In this document: positions 34,390-45,900 of the stretch, piece by piece
How the letters are laid out: each line of letters begins with the position of its first letter
Numbering within the stretch: position 1 is the stretch's first letter
Assembly (NCBI RefSeq): GCF_017303055.1
Contig: NZ_JAEKJT010000001.1
Location: forward strand, 496,001-560,000
Length of the DNA: 64,000 nt
Direction: 5' to 3'
Source: Halomonas litopenaei
Lineage (GTDB): Bacteria; Pseudomonadota; Gammaproteobacteria; Pseudomonadales; Halomonadaceae
The notes under the pieces: model-generated
The model's database searches: none
What the model was told of the DNA's origin: nothing
The model's input: the letters and a program-made list of their open reading frames with translations, nothing else
Position numbers and translations under genes: made by a program

Positions 34390-36222
34390 ATGAGAGCGAC
34401 GTTCTTGCGTCGGCCTGACGGCCTGGCCACGGCAGTGGCCTGGGTAATGGCAAGCAGTCTCCTGGCATCGGCAGCGGAAGCCGCGCCAGCGTTTGACTAC
34501 ACCCGTCCTGCCATTTCCCCAGAGGAGGGCTCCGGTTACGAGGAAAAGCCGGGTTGGGCGACCGAGCAGTTCGCGGTGGCAGCGGCCAACCCGCTGGCGA
34601 CGGATGCCGGCTATCAGGTATTGAAGGCAGGTGGCAACGCCATCGACGCGGCGGTCGCGGTACAGATGGTGCTGACGCTGGTCGAGCCTCAGTCCAGTGG
34701 GATTGGCGGCGGCGCCTTCCTGATGCTGTATGACGGCGAGAAGGTCCACGCCTTCGATGGCCGAGAGAAGGCTCCGATAGGGGCCGACGAGGCGCTGTTT
34801 CTGGACGCAGACGGCGAGCCGATCGAGTTCATGACCGCCGTGGAAAGTGGCCGCTCCGTCGGGGTGCCCGGCACCGTACGCATGCTCGAGCTGGCCCACG
34901 ACGAACATGGCAAGCTGCCATGGGAGTCCCTGTTCGTGCCCGCCATCACCCTGGCAACCGAGGGCTTCGAGGTCAGTCCACGCCTCCACCAGAGTCTGGT
35001 CGCCACGCCATCGCTGGCGGAGGACGATGTCGCGGGTGCCTACTTCTTCGATGACGAAGGGCAGCCTGTGGCGGTCGGCACCCGGCTACGTAATCCGGCG
35101 CTGGCGGCAATTCTGACCAAGATCAGCGAGGAGGGGAGTACAGCCCTGCATACCGGTGAGATTGCCGAGGATCTGGTGTCCAGGGTACAGAATCATCCGG
35201 ACATGCCGGGCACCCTGAGTCTCGAGGACATGGCCGGCTACGCGGCCGTGGAGCGGGACGCACTGTGTACCCCTTGGCGGCAGTGGGAGGTCTGCGGTTT
35301 TCCGCCTCCTTCCTCGGGGCATCTGACGATGATGCAGATCCTGGGCATCATGGAGGCCAGGCCCGAGATCGAGACCGCGCTGAATGAGGGGGTGCCCACC
35401 GTGGACTGGCTGCACCCGTTCCTTGAGGCGTCGCGTCTGGCCTTTGCCGATCGCGCCCGCTTCATCGGTGACAGCGACTTTGTCGAGGCCCCTGGCGGTA
35501 CCTGGAGCTCGCTGGTAGCGCCGGAGTATCTGGCCAAGCGGGCTGAGCTGATCGAAGAGCAGAGCATGGGTAGCGGTGCGGCGCGGCCGGGCAACCCAGG
35601 GGCGATGAAGACAGCCTACGCGTCGCAGCCTCATCAGCCTGAGTATGGCACCAGTCACATCAGCATCATTGATGGTGACGGGCAGGCGGTCGCCATGACC
35701 GCGAGCATCGAGCAGGCGTTTGGCTCGCGCATCATGGCCAATGGAGGGTCGGACCTGGACGGCGGCTACCTGCTCAACAATGAGCTGACCGACTTTTCCT
35801 TTACGCCTACCGATGAGCAAGGCACGCCCATTGCCAACCGGGTCGAGGCGGGCAAGCGGCCCAGGTCCAGCATGAGTCCGACGCTGGTGTTCGAGCGTGA
35901 GAGCGGCGACCTGGTGGCCAGCCTCGGGTCGCCGGGGGGGGCGGCCATCATCCACTACACTGCCCAGACGCTGGACGCCATGCTGGTGCGTGGGCTCGAT
36001 GCCCAGCAGGCGCTCAATCTGCCCCATGCCATCACGCTGGGCGACACTGTCTATCTGGAGGAAGGGCGTTTTCCCGAGGCCACCGTGCGTGATCTGCAAG
36101 GGATGGGACACGAGGTGGAGACCCGTGAGCTGACCAGCGGCTTGCAGGCACTGGAGGTCACCGAAGAGGGTCTGTTCGGTGGCGCCGACCCCCGTCGAGA
36201 AGGCGTCGTCATGGGCGACTGA
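34390..36222 (+). CDS. ggt: Gamma-glutamyltransferase
   Basis: GGT cleaves glutathione and other gamma-glutamyl compounds in the periplasm and is made as a precursor that cuts itself into two subunits. The 610-residue protein has a signal peptide (ATAVAWVMASSLLASAAEA). The large-subunit motif NAIDAAVAVQMVLTLVEPQS and the oxyanion/Gly-rich IGGGAFLMLYDG are present. The self-cleavage and nucleophile Thr is T421 in PEYGTSHISIIDGDGQAVAM, followed by the conserved FGSRIMANG. AAAGGAG before ATG 34390 sets the start; a GTG 3 bp earlier is too close to it. It converges with the glycerophosphodiesterase gene. Confidence 0.94.
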   Translation: MRATFLRRPDGLATAVAWVMASSLLASAAEAAPAFDYTRPAISPEEGSGYEEKPGWATEQFAVAAANPLATDAGYQVLKAGGNAIDAAVAVQMVLTLVEPQSSGIGGGAFLMLYDGEKVHAFDGREKAPIGADEALFLDADGEPIEFMTAVESGRSVGVPGTVRMLELAHDEHGKLPWESLFVPAITLATEGFEVSPRLHQSLVATPSLAEDDVAGAYFFDDEGQPVAVGTRLRNPALAAILTKISEEGSTALHTGEIAEDLVSRVQNHPDMPGTLSLEDMAGYAAVERDALCTPWRQWEVCGFPPPSSGHLTMMQILGIMEARPEIETALNEGVPTVDWLHPFLEASRLAFADRARFIGDSDFVEAPGGTWSSLVAPEYLAKRAELIEEQSMGSGAARPGNPGAMKTAYASQPHQPEYGTSHISIIDGDGQAVAMTASIEQAFGSRIMANGGSDLDGGYLLNNELTDFSFTPTDEQGTPIANRVEAGKRPRSSMSPTLVFERESGDLVASLGSPGGAAIIHYTAQTLDAMLVRGLDAQQALNLPHAITLGDTVYLEEGRFPEATVRDLQGMGHEVETRELTSGLQALEVTEEGLFGGADPRREGVVMGD

Positions 36223-36257
36223 GGTGATGACTGGCTGAGCCATGTCGCCGCCGGAGC

Positions 36258-38129
36258 TTAGCTCTCCAGCCAGTGGCGTAGCTTGGTCAGCATCAGTTCC
36301 GCGTCGCTCATGGCCTGGCGCTCGCGCAGCAGCGCCGTCAGCAGGTCGGGTCGGTCGGTAATGATGCCGTCGACCCCCAGGTCGATCAGGCGAGCCATGC
36401 GCGCTGGGTCATTGACGGTCCAGGCGTACAGCGGCTTGTCGCTCACGTGGGCCCGGCGCAGCTGGTCGTCGTCAATCTGCGTATGGCGCAGCCCGAGCCC
36501 ATTGAAATGGCGATAGGGCAGGCTTCCGGGCAATGCCCACTCCGCCAGCAGCAGGCTGCGTGCGTCGGGCGCAAGCTGATTGATGCGTTGAACCTGGCGA
36601 TAGGACAGCGATGCCAGCCAGCTGGTCTGCAGCAGCTGCGGGTCGCCGCAGACGAGCCGGTCGAGTTTGTCCGTGGCATCGTGACGACATGCCAGCCGCT
36701 GCTGCCGCTCGTTCTGCAGGTCGCCTAGCACAGCCTCGATCAGCGCTTCTTCCTGGCCCCGCTCAGGCTTGAGCTCTATCAACAGCCTAGCGCGTCCACG
36801 CACCTCCTCAAGGACTCGATCGAGCCTGGCCAGGGGCTCTCCGGCAAAGGCATGCGCGAAGCTTGCGCCGATGTCCAGCCTGGCAAGCTCGCTCCAGTCG
36901 AGATCACCGATGCGTCGGTCATCACCGGCCAGGCGCAGCAGGGTGGCATCGTGACTCAGTACCACGGTGCCGTCGCTGGCCAGCCTGACATCAATCTCGA
37001 TCACATCAGCACCGTCGTCCATGGCGCGACGGATGGCCGACATGGAGTTTTCCGGTGCGACCATGGAGGCGCCCCGGTGGGCGATCACGTCGACCTGTTC
37101 GCGGATATCCTGTCGCTCGACCATCAACCACGCCTGAGACAGGGCAAACAGCACGATGCCCACCTCGATACCCCATGCCCAGCGACCCGGATGGGCGTCG
37201 GCAGGAGGTGGGGCGGGGCGGGGCAGGCGATGGGCACGCCGCAGGTAAAGACAGGTCGCCAGCAACGCATTGACGACGATGATGGCAAAGGCGACGCCCA
37301 GGGTCAGCAGCGTGGCCGAGGTCACCACCGCCAGCATGGTCGGTATTACCACCGCGCCGATATCCGGCAGATTGGCGATCAGGGGGCCGACCCAGGCACT
37401 GAATACCAGTGAGACCGCAGAAGGCAGGGCCAGCAGGATGGTCAGCATGCTGAAGATGACCAGTGCCAGGCCGCCTTGGCGTTTGACCGTCAGAGCGTGG
37501 CTGCGACGCAACGCGGCGAAGGGCTTGAGGCCCTCCAGCACGAGGCTTGGCAAGGCAAGCCACCAGCGAATGTACAGCCTGCCTGCAAGCGCCAGCCACA
37601 GTCCTACCATCGGCAGCAAGGTAGAGAGATAGAGCCAGAAAGCCGGTGGTCGCACGTGACGGACGTAGTAGGCGTCCAGGCCGCTGAGCAGACTGTCATG
37701 CACCAGGTGGGCACAGGCCAGCAGGATGGCCACGCCGCTCAAGTGAACGGCCACCTGCAGGCACGCCAGTGTGGCCAGTGCCGGCAGCCGATGCAGGCTC
37801 TGCCATAGCGCCACCAGTGCCTGACGCGCATGGGAGCCCTGGCGTTCGACCGCCACCAGCATCATGCCGGCCTGCTGCAGGTACAGCAGCGTCAGCAGGC
37901 CGGCGGCAAAGGCAAAGACCCAGGTGAAGCCCAGAGGTGACAGCAACAGCTCGACGGCGTCGGCAGTGGTCACCAGTGGTCGACCGACCTGTTCCAGCCA
38001 GATGGCCAGCAGCCAACCCAGTGTGGGCAACAGCAGGGCGGAGGCGAACAGGGTGAACAGCAGATGGTAGGCCAGCAGCGGGCGCAGGTGGTCGCTCAGG
38101 CTGGTAAAGACATCCCGGGCAAGCGTCAT
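36258..38129 (-). CDS. Membrane-anchored glycerophosphodiester phosphodiesterase
   Basis: The 623-residue protein joins an N-terminal membrane domain (about residues 1-330, several long hydrophobic helices such as LLFTLFASALLLPTLGWLLA) to a C-terminal GDPD barrel. The barrel starts with VDVIAHRGASMVAPENSMSA near residue 345, with the catalytic His-Arg, and continues EIDVRLASDGTVVLSHDATL with the metal-binding Glu-x-Asp and the second His. Such enzymes split glycerophosphodiesters to glycerol-3-phosphate and an alcohol. The membrane domain (GPDPase_memb family) suggests access to lipid-derived substrates. The catalytic side of the membrane is not certain. It stands alone, convergent with ggt. 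Confidence 0.92.
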   Translation of the reverse strand: MTLARDVFTSLSDHLRPLLAYHLLFTLFASALLLPTLGWLLAIWLEQVGRPLVTTADAVELLLSPLGFTWVFAFAAGLLTLLYLQQAGMMLVAVERQGSHARQALVALWQSLHRLPALATLACLQVAVHLSGVAILLACAHLVHDSLLSGLDAYYVRHVRPPAFWLYLSTLLPMVGLWLALAGRLYIRWWLALPSLVLEGLKPFAALRRSHALTVKRQGGLALVIFSMLTILLALPSAVSLVFSAWVGPLIANLPDIGAVVIPTMLAVVTSATLLTLGVAFAIIVVNALLATCLYLRRAHRLPRPAPPPADAHPGRWAWGIEVGIVLFALSQAWLMVERQDIREQVDVIAHRGASMVAPENSMSAIRRAMDDGADVIEIDVRLASDGTVVLSHDATLLRLAGDDRRIGDLDWSELARLDIGASFAHAFAGEPLARLDRVLEEVRGRARLLIELKPERGQEEALIEAVLGDLQNERQQRLACRHDATDKLDRLVCGDPQLLQTSWLASLSYRQVQRINQLAPDARSLLLAEWALPGSLPYRHFNGLGLRHTQIDDDQLRRAHVSDKPLYAWTVNDPARMARLIDLGVDGIITDRPDLLTALLRERQAMSDAELMLTKLRHWLES

Positions 38130-38268
38130 TGAGGGTCGTCTGCCGTTGGACGGTGCATGTGTGGCGTGCCGAGGCTATGGTCGATGGTGCTGGACCATAG
38201 CCCTGGATGGGGCACAGGAGGCTGGGCGGCCGCGGTAGGGGGAGGCGTCGCGCCGATCGCGGAACACC

Positions 38269-38754
38269 TCACTCAAGAGCGAGGCGCTCTTCGGCCACCA
38301 GGATGCCGTTGTTGTCGGCGTAGACCCATTGGCCGGGGGTAAAGCTGACCCCAGCGAAGGTGACCGGCACATCGCGCTGCCCTTCACCACGCTTCTCGCT
38401 CTTGCGTGGGTGGGCGCCAAGCGCCTGAATGCCTAGATCCGTCTCGGCAAGGATGTCCACGTCGCGCACGCAGCCGTACATGATGACGCCGGCCCAGCCA
38501 TTGCCTGCCGCCTGTTCTGCCAGCATGTCGCCGAGCATCGCGCAGCGGGTCGAGCCGCCGGCATCCACGACCAGCACTGCGCCGTCGCCAGGTTCGGCGA
38601 CCGCCTGCTTGACCAGGGAGTTGTCCTCGAAGCACTTGACCGTGCGAACTGGGCCGGCAAACGCTTCTTGACCGCCGTAGTTGACGAAGATCGGGTCACA
38701 TACGGCCACTTCAGGAAAGGCATCACAGATATCTGGGGTGACAATCTGGCTCAT
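38269..38754 (-). CDS. rraA: RraA, regulator of RNase E activity
   Basis: RraA binds RNase E and inhibits it, altering mRNA decay; the fold is shared with HMG aldolases. The 161-residue protein has [20 protein letters not shown], the phosphate-binding-like [20 protein letters not shown] and [20 protein letters not shown], all typical of the gammaproteobacterial protein. ATG 38778 is also in frame, but GGAG spaced correctly before ATG 38754 and the family N-terminus ([11 protein letters not shown]) favour the later start. It lies between the glycerophosphodiesterase and acnB genes. An aldolase role is possible but less likely. Confidence 0.9.
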   Translation of the reverse strand: MSQIVTPDICDAFPEVAVCDPIFVNYGGQEAFAGPVRTVKCFEDNSLVKQAVAEPGDGAVLVVDAGGSTRCAMLGDMLAEQAAGNGWAGVIMYGCVRDVDILAETDLGIQALGAHPRKSEKRGEGQRDVPVTFAGVSFTPGQWVYADNNGILVAEERLALE

Positions 38755-38855
38755 GGGGGCATCTCCGTTGCTGTTCATCGCATGATGCCATAGATGGGTG
38801 GGTTATCCAGCCCCGGGGCACTGCCTGACATCATGACTCCCGCAAGGCGTCCAAC

Positions 38856-38889
38856 AAAAAAGCGCCCGGACGTTGACGTCCGGGCGCTT
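38856..38889 (-). terminator. Rho-independent terminator of acnB
   Basis: Read on the minus strand, AAGCGCCCGGACGT pairs perfectly with ACGTCCGGGCGCTT (inner pairs open to form the loop) and is followed by six T. It is 37 bp after the acnB stop. Confidence 0.92.
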
Positions 38890-38926
38890 CATTACTGACA
38901 GGCGGCGTGCCTGATCAGAGCGTGAC

Positions 38927-41530
38927 TCAGGCCTCCTGGGCGACCGGAATCACGTTCGAGGCGGCTTTCTGGTATTCCTCGATTTCATGGAAGTTCATGT
39001 AGCGGTAGATTTCACCCGCCATGGCATCGAACTCACCCATGTAGCGACGGTACTCGTCGACGCTCGGCAGGCGGCCTTCCACCGCCGCCACCGCCGCCAG
39101 TTCGGCGGAGGCCAGGAAGACGTCGGCGCCGTCGCCCAGGCGGTTGGGGAAGTTACGGGTGGAGGTGGACACCACCGTGCTCTTGGCGGCAACACGCGCC
39201 TGGTTACCCATGCACAGCGAGCAGCCGGGCATTTCCATGCGGGCGCCAGCGCGGCCATAGATGCCGTAGTAGCCTTCCTCGGTCAGCTGGTGCTGGTCCA
39301 TCTTGGTCGGCGGAGCGAGCCACAGCTTGGTCTTGAGGCTGCCTGCGGGCTGCTTCTCGAGCAGCTTGCCGGCGGCACGGAAGTGACCAATGTTGGTCAT
39401 GCACGAACCGATGAACACTTCATCGATGCTCTGGCCAGCCACTTCGGACAGCAGGCGCGCATCGTCCGGGTCGTTGGGGGCACACAGCACCGGCTCCTTG
39501 AGCTGCTCCAGGTCGATCTCGATGACCTCAGCGTACTCGGCGTCGGCGTCGGCGCGCATCAGGCTCGGGTTGGCCAGCCACTCTTCCATGGCCAGGATAC
39601 GGCGCTCGATGGTGCGCTTGTCGCCGTAGCCGTTGGCAATCATCCACTTGAGCAGAGTGATGTTCGACTTCAGGTACTCGCTGACCGAATCCTCGGACAG
39701 GGTGATGGTGCAGCCTGCAGCTGAGCGCTCGGCACTGGCGTCGGACAGCTCGAAGGCCTGCTCGACGGTAAGCTCCTCGAGGCCTTCGATTTCCAGCACG
39801 CGGCCAGAGAAGGCGTTTTTCTTGCCGGACTTCTCGACGGTCAGCAGACCCTGCTGGATCGCGTAGTAAGGGATCGCGTGGACCAGATCACGCAGGGTCA
39901 CGCCGGGCTGGCGCTTGCCCTTGAAGCGAACCAGAATCGACTCCGGCATGTCCAGCGGCATGACGCCGGTGGCGGCGGCAAAGGCGACCAGACCAGAACC
40001 CGCGGGGAACGAGATACCCATCGGGAAACGGGTGTGGGAGTCGCCGCCGGTGCCGACAGTGTCCGGCAGCAGCATGCGGTTCAACCAGGAGTGGATGATG
40101 CCGTCGCCGGGACGCAGGGAGACGCCGCCACGGTTCATGATGAAGTCGGGCAGGGTGTGGTGAGTTTCCACGTCTACCGGCTTGGGATAGGCACTGGTGT
40201 GACAGAATGACTGCATCACCAGGTCGGCCTGGAAGCCGAGGCAGGCCAGGTCCTTGAGCTCGTCACGGGTCATAGGCCCGGTGGTGTCCTGGGAGCCAAC
40301 GGTGGTCATCTTCGGCTCGCAATACATGCCCGGACGCACGCCGTCCATGCCGCAGGCCTTGCCGACCATCTTCTGGGCCAGGGTGAAGCCCTTGCCGGTG
40401 TCCTTGGGCTGCTCGGGCAGGCGGAAGACGTCCGACTGATCCAGGCCCAGCGCCTTGCGCGCGTTGTCGGTGAGTCCGCGACCAATGATCAGCGGAATAC
40501 GGCCGCCAGCGCGGACTTCGTCGAGGATGACCTGAGTCTTCAGCTCGAAGGTGGAGATCACTTCGTCGGTGTCGTGACGGCAGACCTTGCCTTCATAGGG
40601 GTAGACGTCGATGACATCACCCATCTCCATCTTGGAGACGTCCATTTCGACGGGCAGGGCGCCGGCATCTTCCATGGTGTTGAAGAAGATGGGGGCAATC
40701 TTGCCGCCGAAGCAGAAGCCACCAGCGCGCTTGTTGGGCACGTTGGGAATGTCGTCACCAAAGAACCACAGCACGGAGTTGGTGGCGGACTTGCGCGAGG
40801 AGCCGGTGCCGACGACATCGCCGACGTAAGCGACCGGGAAGCCCTTGGCCTTGACCGCTTCGATCTGGGCCATCGGGCCTTTGGTACCGGGGACTTCCGG
40901 CTCGATGCCTTCACGCTCGTTCTTGAGCATGGCATTGGCGTGCAGCGGAATGTCCGGGCGTGACCAGGCGTCCGGTGCCGGCGACAGGTCGTCGGTGTTG
41001 GTCTCGCCGGGCACCTTGAACACTGCCAGGGTGATCTTGTCGGCCAGGGCGGGCTTGGACAGGAACCATTCGGCATCGGCCCAGGACTGCATGACGTCCT
41101 TGGCGACGTCGTTGCCGGCCTTGGCGCGGTCAGCGACGTCGTGGAAGGCATCGAACATCAGCAGAGTGTGCTTGAGCTGCTCACCCGCTTCCTTGGCCAG
41201 CTCTGGGTTGTCGAGCAGTTCCACCAGGGTGGCGATGTTATAGCCGCCTTGCATGGTGCCCAGCAGCTTGACCGCATGGACCTTGTCGATGAGCGGAGAC
41301 GTTGCCTCGCCCTTGGTAATGGCGGTCAGGAAGCCGGCCTTGACGTAGGCTGCTTCATCGACGCCCGGAGGCACGCGATTGGTCAGCAGATCGAGGACCG
41401 CTTCTTCTTCGCCGGCGGGCGGCGCCTTCAGCAGTTCGACCAGTTCGGCGACCTGCTCGGCATTCAGCGGCTTGGCAGGGATGCCTTCCTGGGCACGCTC
41501 TTCGACATGTTGGCGATAGGCTTCAAGCAC
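38927..41530 (-). CDS. acnB: Aconitate hydratase B
   Basis: AcnB isomerises citrate to isocitrate in the TCA cycle, using a [4Fe-4S] cluster; the iron-free form can bind mRNA. The 867-residue protein has the AcnB-specific N-terminal HEAT-like domain ([20 protein letters not shown]). Cluster cysteines are in [19 protein letters not shown] and in [14 protein letters not shown]. Active-site loops [19 protein letters not shown] and [20 protein letters not shown] fit. A good promoter is seen at 41614-41642, leaving a leader of about 75 nt, and a strong terminator follows, so it is a single-gene unit. Confidence 0.97.
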   Translation of the reverse strand: MLEAYRQHVEERAQEGIPAKPLNAEQVAELVELLKAPPAGEEEAVLDLLTNRVPPGVDEAAYVKAGFLTAITKGEATSPLIDKVHAVKLLGTMQGGYNIATLVELLDNPELAKEAGEQLKHTLLMFDAFHDVADRAKAGNDVAKDVMQSWADAEWFLSKPALADKITLAVFKVPGETNTDDLSPAPDAWSRPDIPLHANAMLKNEREGIEPEVPGTKGPMAQIEAVKAKGFPVAYVGDVVGTGSSRKSATNSVLWFFGDDIPNVPNKRAGGFCFGGKIAPIFFNTMEDAGALPVEMDVSKMEMGDVIDVYPYEGKVCRHDTDEVISTFELKTQVILDEVRAGGRIPLIIGRGLTDNARKALGLDQSDVFRLPEQPKDTGKGFTLAQKMVGKACGMDGVRPGMYCEPKMTTVGSQDTTGPMTRDELKDLACLGFQADLVMQSFCHTSAYPKPVDVETHHTLPDFIMNRGGVSLRPGDGIIHSWLNRMLLPDTVGTGGDSHTRFPMGISFPAGSGLVAFAAATGVMPLDMPESILVRFKGKRQPGVTLRDLVHAIPYYAIQQGLLTVEKSGKKNAFSGRVLEIEGLEELTVEQAFELSDASAERSAAGCTITLSEDSVSEYLKSNITLLKWMIANGYGDKRTIERRILAMEEWLANPSLMRADADAEYAEVIEIDLEQLKEPVLCAPNDPDDARLLSEVAGQSIDEVFIGSCMTNIGHFRAAGKLLEKQPAGSLKTKLWLAPPTKMDQHQLTEEGYYGIYGRAGARMEMPGCSLCMGNQARVAAKSTVVSTSTRNFPNRLGDGADVFLASAELAAVAAVEGRLPSVDEYRRYMGEFDAMAGEIYRYMNFHEIEEYQKAASNVIPVAQEA

Positions 41531-41613
41531 GTGGGGGCCCTCATTGGTTTATGGTGGTCACGCTCCGGCGGACTGAGCCGGGCGTGAGGGACACGCTGTC
41601 AACGGTGGCCGGG

Positions 41614-41642
41614 ATTCTAGAATAAACTGTCGACAATGTTAA
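41614..41642 (-). promoter_or_regulatory. Sigma-70-type promoter of acnB
   Basis: On the minus strand TTAACA (-35, one change from TTGACA) and TAGAAT (-10, one change from TATAAT) are separated by exactly 17 bp. The start point would lie about 75 bp before the acnB ATG. Confidence 0.7.
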
Positions 41643-41771
41643 GCGAGCCCCCCATAACGGCCTTTGAACTTTGGTCGCCGAGGGCATCGCCGAGCCAGTC
41701 CAGGGGTGTGTCTCGGCGGTGCAGGCGTTACCATGTCGCCGATTCAAGAGACGGGAACAGGCGGTGCATCA

Positions 41772-42215
41772 ATGACGGGAGCAGTGCTGTCTCCTTGCGT
41801 CGGGCTATGTTCCACCACGCTGGGGGATGACGTTTGTAGAGGCTGTCAGCGCCATCGCGACGAAATTCGCGACTGGTTTGCCATGCCCGCAGAGGAACGT
41901 CAGCGGCGTATGAACGAACTCGATGCCTTGCGCCAGCAGCAAGCGTCGGTGCTGATCGACGTGTTCGATGAAGCCCGGCTCGAGCAGCAGATGCGTCGAC
42001 ATCGCATCCGTTTTCGTGCGTCACAGCCGGCGCTGTCCCGCGCCGTCGAGCTGTTACGCGTCGGTCGAGAGCGCATTGGCGTGCTCGACGCCTATGGCCT
42101 CAGTCCACGCCCCGGCGCGCCTGCGTCGGCGGCCGAGTTGTACGCAGCGCTGAGCGACGCCTTGAATGTCGCCGCCGCTTCCCGTCGTCAGCGCGATTCC
42201 CAGGCAGGTCGCTGA
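41772..42215 (+). CDS. DUF1289 cysteine-motif protein
   Basis: The 147-residue protein has the DUF1289 motif at the N-terminus: SPCVGLCSTTLGDDVCRGC then RHRDEIRDWFAMPAEERQRR, a CxxxC...CxxC pattern likely to bind zinc or an Fe-S cluster. The rest is helical and rich in Arg and Ala, with no known domain. The frame extends to an ATG at 41733; ATG 41772 is chosen because it puts the motif near the start, as in the family, but the ribosome binding site is weak for both. It precedes miaE by 26 bp. DUF1289 function is unknown. Confidence 0.82.
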   Translation: MTGAVLSPCVGLCSTTLGDDVCRGCQRHRDEIRDWFAMPAEERQRRMNELDALRQQQASVLIDVFDEARLEQQMRRHRIRFRASQPALSRAVELLRVGRERIGVLDAYGLSPRPGAPASAAELYAALSDALNVAAASRRQRDSQAGR

Positions 42216-42241
42216 CCTGCCCACTACTGGATGTTTTCTGC

Positions 42242-42874
42242 ATGAACAGTCCTGTCAGCACCGAGCATGACGCCTCCTTGCCTGTCGAACTTCTCGAGTT
42301 TCTGCCCTGTGAGACGCCTGCATCATGGGTTCAATGGGCCCTCGATAACGAAACCCTGCTGTTGATCGATCACGCTCAATGCGAGAAGAAGGCGGCCTCG
42401 ACCGCCATGAGCTTGATGTACCGTTATGTCGATCACACCGATCTGCTGACCAAGATGTCGCAGCTGGCGCGGGAGGAACTCCTGCACTTCGAGCAGGTGG
42501 TCAAGATCATGAAGACGAGAGGCATTGAATACCGTCACCTCAGTGCTTCGCGCTACGCTGAGGGGCTCAGAGAACTGGTCAGAAAAGATGAGCCTGATAG
42601 GCTTGTAGATATACTGATCGTGGGTGCCTTGATCGAAGCGCGCAGCTGTGAACGGTTCGCACGACTGATTCCGCATCTTGATGAGGAGCTTGCCAAGTTC
42701 TACCGAGGTCTGGTTAAGTCGGAGGGACGTCACTTCGAGGATTACATCAGTCTGGCCCGCCAGCTGACCGACGCGCCGATAGAAACGCGTATTGCGGAGT
42801 TCAAGGCCCGCGAAGAGCAACTAGTGACGACCCCGGACGTCGCCTTTCGTTTTCACAGCGGTGTACCGGCCTGA
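42242..42874 (+). CDS. miaE: tRNA-(ms2io6A37) hydroxylase
   Basis: MiaE is a non-haem di-iron monooxygenase that hydroxylates the isopentenyl side chain of ms2i6A37 in tRNAs reading U-starting codons, using O2. The 210-residue protein keeps the ferritin-like carboxylate/His ligands: HAQCEKKAASTAMSLMYRYV, LAREELLHFEQVVKIMKTRG, LIVGALIEARSCERFARLIP and VKSEGRHFEDYISLARQLTD (the ExxH pairs are EELLHF and EGRHFE). The length and order match Salmonella-type MiaE. It lies 32 bp upstream of a very large regulator on the same strand, an unusual neighbour. Confidence 0.93.
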   Translation: MNSPVSTEHDASLPVELLEFLPCETPASWVQWALDNETLLLIDHAQCEKKAASTAMSLMYRYVDHTDLLTKMSQLAREELLHFEQVVKIMKTRGIEYRHLSASRYAEGLRELVRKDEPDRLVDILIVGALIEARSCERFARLIPHLDEELAKFYRGLVKSEGRHFEDYISLARQLTDAPIETRIAEFKAREEQLVTTPDVAFRFHSGVPA

Positions 42875-42906
42875 CGCCGAGTGCATCGCCACGCAGGGAC
42901 ACCATC

Positions 42907-45900
42907 ATGCGGGACGCCCAACACGATGCTTCCCAGATAATCGACCAGGATCACCTGGCACTCTTCGGGCACTTTTCCCTGAGCCTGGGAGACGATGTCC
43001 TCGTTCAATTCAGCTACGACAAGGTCAAGGCATTACTGGTGTATCTGCTGCTGCATCAGCAGCCGGTCAACCGCGCCACACTGGCAGAACTGCTGTGGCC
43101 CGATCAGGGCCTGTCATCAGGCAGGACCAATCTGCGTCATGCACTGCACTGCCTGAGACAGTCTCTGGGGGATGAGGCCGACAAGGTGCTGACCGTGTCG
43201 CGCCAGACCATTGCCTTCCAGCTGCCGTCCCAGTGGGGCTTCGATGTACATGGCTTGCAGCGTTTGCTCGAGGGCAAACGCGACATCGACACCCTCAAGA
43301 CGATTCTCGAGCTGTATCGCGGAGATCTTGTCGAAGAGCTGCAGCTACCTGCCTGTCCTGACTTTCAGCGCTGGCTGATTCAGGTGCGTAACGAGTGGCG
43401 TCAGCGCGTCATCCGCTTTGCTGAAGACGTGCTGGACCAGGAGGGCGAAGCGCCTGATCAACTGCTGCAGGATCTGGTCAGCCGTTTCTCAGGCTACGCA
43501 CCGTTTCACGAGCGACTGGTTCGCCAGCTGGCCGAGCAGGGTCAGATGGCGGCCGCTCACGAGCAGTACAACAGCTTCCTGCAGCTGCTGGCGCTGTCCG
43601 GCCAGCAGCCTGACCCCGGCTTCCTGCAGCTGGCCGCCTATTGGTCAGACAGCCAGGCCGATAGTGGTTCGCTGTCGCCCAAGGGAGCGTTCTCACGCAC
43701 CTTGTCCGTGGACAGTCCACCTCTCAGTGAAGACGAAGTCGAGCATCGTCAGCTGTCCGTCATGGCAATCCGCCTGAGCCTGCAAGGCGATATGGGCAGC
43801 CGCGCGGAGACCCGTGCCTGCCTGGCGCTGCAGATCGAGCTGATGCGCTGGCTGGAAAAGCAATGTCATCACCTGGGTGGGTTCTGGCTGCCCGGTGCGA
43901 CCGGCGGCCTGGGGCTTGCCTGTTTCGGTACCCATGGCCCGGCCCACCAGCTGGCTGAACTGGTTGCGCTGTACGAGCACTGCCGTCGGCTGCTGGATGA
44001 AGAATGCCAGCGCCATTGGACGGGCGAGGGCAGTGTACCGACCATCGAGCTGGCCGCCGGGTTGAACAGTGGCCAAGTGGTATACCTTCCAGCACGTCAT
44101 CTGGTAGATCCGCTTGGCCAGGTGACCCAGGGGGCACTGAATTTGATGAGTGCCGCCGAGGGCAGCGAGCTGGTCATCTCCCAGGAGGCCAGTCAGCACA
44201 TGCCTCCTGCACTGGACCTCCAGCCTCGGTTGTTTTCTCGGTTGGTCGCCAGCGATGGCCGGGTGCGCCTGCGGGCGCTGGTGCTGGGCAGCAACGAAGG
44301 CGGGCGCGACGCCATGCCACCCAGCCTGGTGGGCCGTGAGAATGCGCTGCGCATGTTGCGTGATGCCCTGGCGAGGGCAGGCATTGGCCTGCGCCAGAGC
44401 GTGCTGGTCAAAGGGCCATCCGGTCTCGGAAAGTCGGCCCTGCTGGTAGGTTTCCGTCACCTGGAGCAGAGCCGTGACGCGACGATCTGCTGGCAGCCGA
44501 ATACCCGCATGTCGGTTCAGGAACCCTATGGAGTGGCGCGTCAGCTGCTGCGCTGGCACCTAGGGGGTGAGCTCGATGCCGAGGGGTTAAGCGGACTGGT
44601 CGAGCGCCTGGGGCTGGGTGAACTTGACGACAACGACCGGCAATGGCTGGAAGAGGCCATGGGCATCCGGGATGCCCAGGAGAGCACCTTGCTGGCCAAG
44701 AGCAGCGAGGCGGTGGAAGCTGTCGTCTCCCTGTTACACGGCCTGGTGCTCGAGCTGTCGCAGGATCGGCCGCTGGTACTGATGATCGATGACCTGCAAT
44801 GGGTCGACGAGCCCTCCTTCAAGGTGCTGGCCGGACTGCAGGCCCGCCTTCCGATCAACTGTCCGCTGCTGTTGATTGCCAGTCATCATGGACGTGAGTC
44901 ACTCCCGACTCGCCTGCATTGGGACCAGCAGATCACGCTGGGCCGTCTTGATGCGATGCAGTCGTCGCGGCTGCTGACTCAGCTGGCTCGACGTTATCGG
45001 CTGCACCTGTCACCGCGCTTGCGAGGTCAGATCATCGAGCGCTGTGATGGGGTGCCGCTGTATCTGCAGGAGATCTGCCGCCGCCTCGATATGGATCGAC
45101 GTGAAGGCCGTAGCGTTCAGCTAGATGAGCTTCCCCACGGGTTGCTGGGCCTTCTGACCAGCCGGATCGACCAGCTGGACGTGGATCGTGAAGTTGCCCA
45201 CGTGGCCGCCGTGCTGGGGCGTAACTTCCGTTTCGATTTTCTGGCCGAATGTAGCGGTTGGGAGCCCGATCGTCTGGGCAAGGCGCTGGAGGAAATGCGC
45301 CGGCTGGAGATCATCGAGATCGCTGACGGTGAAGCGGGCGCAAAGCAGTATCAGTTTACCCATCAGCTGCTCCACGAAGCCGCCTATCTATCCTGTCCCC
45401 GGGATGTGCGAGTCGACATGCATCGCCGCGTCGTGCAGTTGATCGAAGAACGCTTCCCGATGTGGATCAGCCGCCACCCCGGCGATTTCGCGATGCACTT
45501 GCGGCGCAGCGGACATTACGCGCGGGGTGCTCGCTACTTTGAACTGGCGGCACGAGAGGCCCTCAAGGTCAGCGCCAATCGCACGGCACTGAAAATGGCC
45601 GATGCGGGACTCGCGAGCCTGCGTCAGGTTGAACGACAGGCCGAGCGAGAAATCAGCCTGCTGACGGTCCGAGGTCAAGCCGCCTTTGCACTGGAGGGAC
45701 ACGGTTCTCCCACTGCCCACGAGAGTTTCGTCAAGGCCAGAGAGCTGCTGACCGAGTGCACCACGGATCTTGAGGACGAGGACGATCTCGAGCAGGCCTT
45801 CCTGGTCAAGTGGGGGCTATGGGTGGGCTGCAGTCAGCGCAACGCCCATGCCGATGCCTTCCTGCTGGCGTCACGTCTGAACGATCTGGCGGTGCGGCTG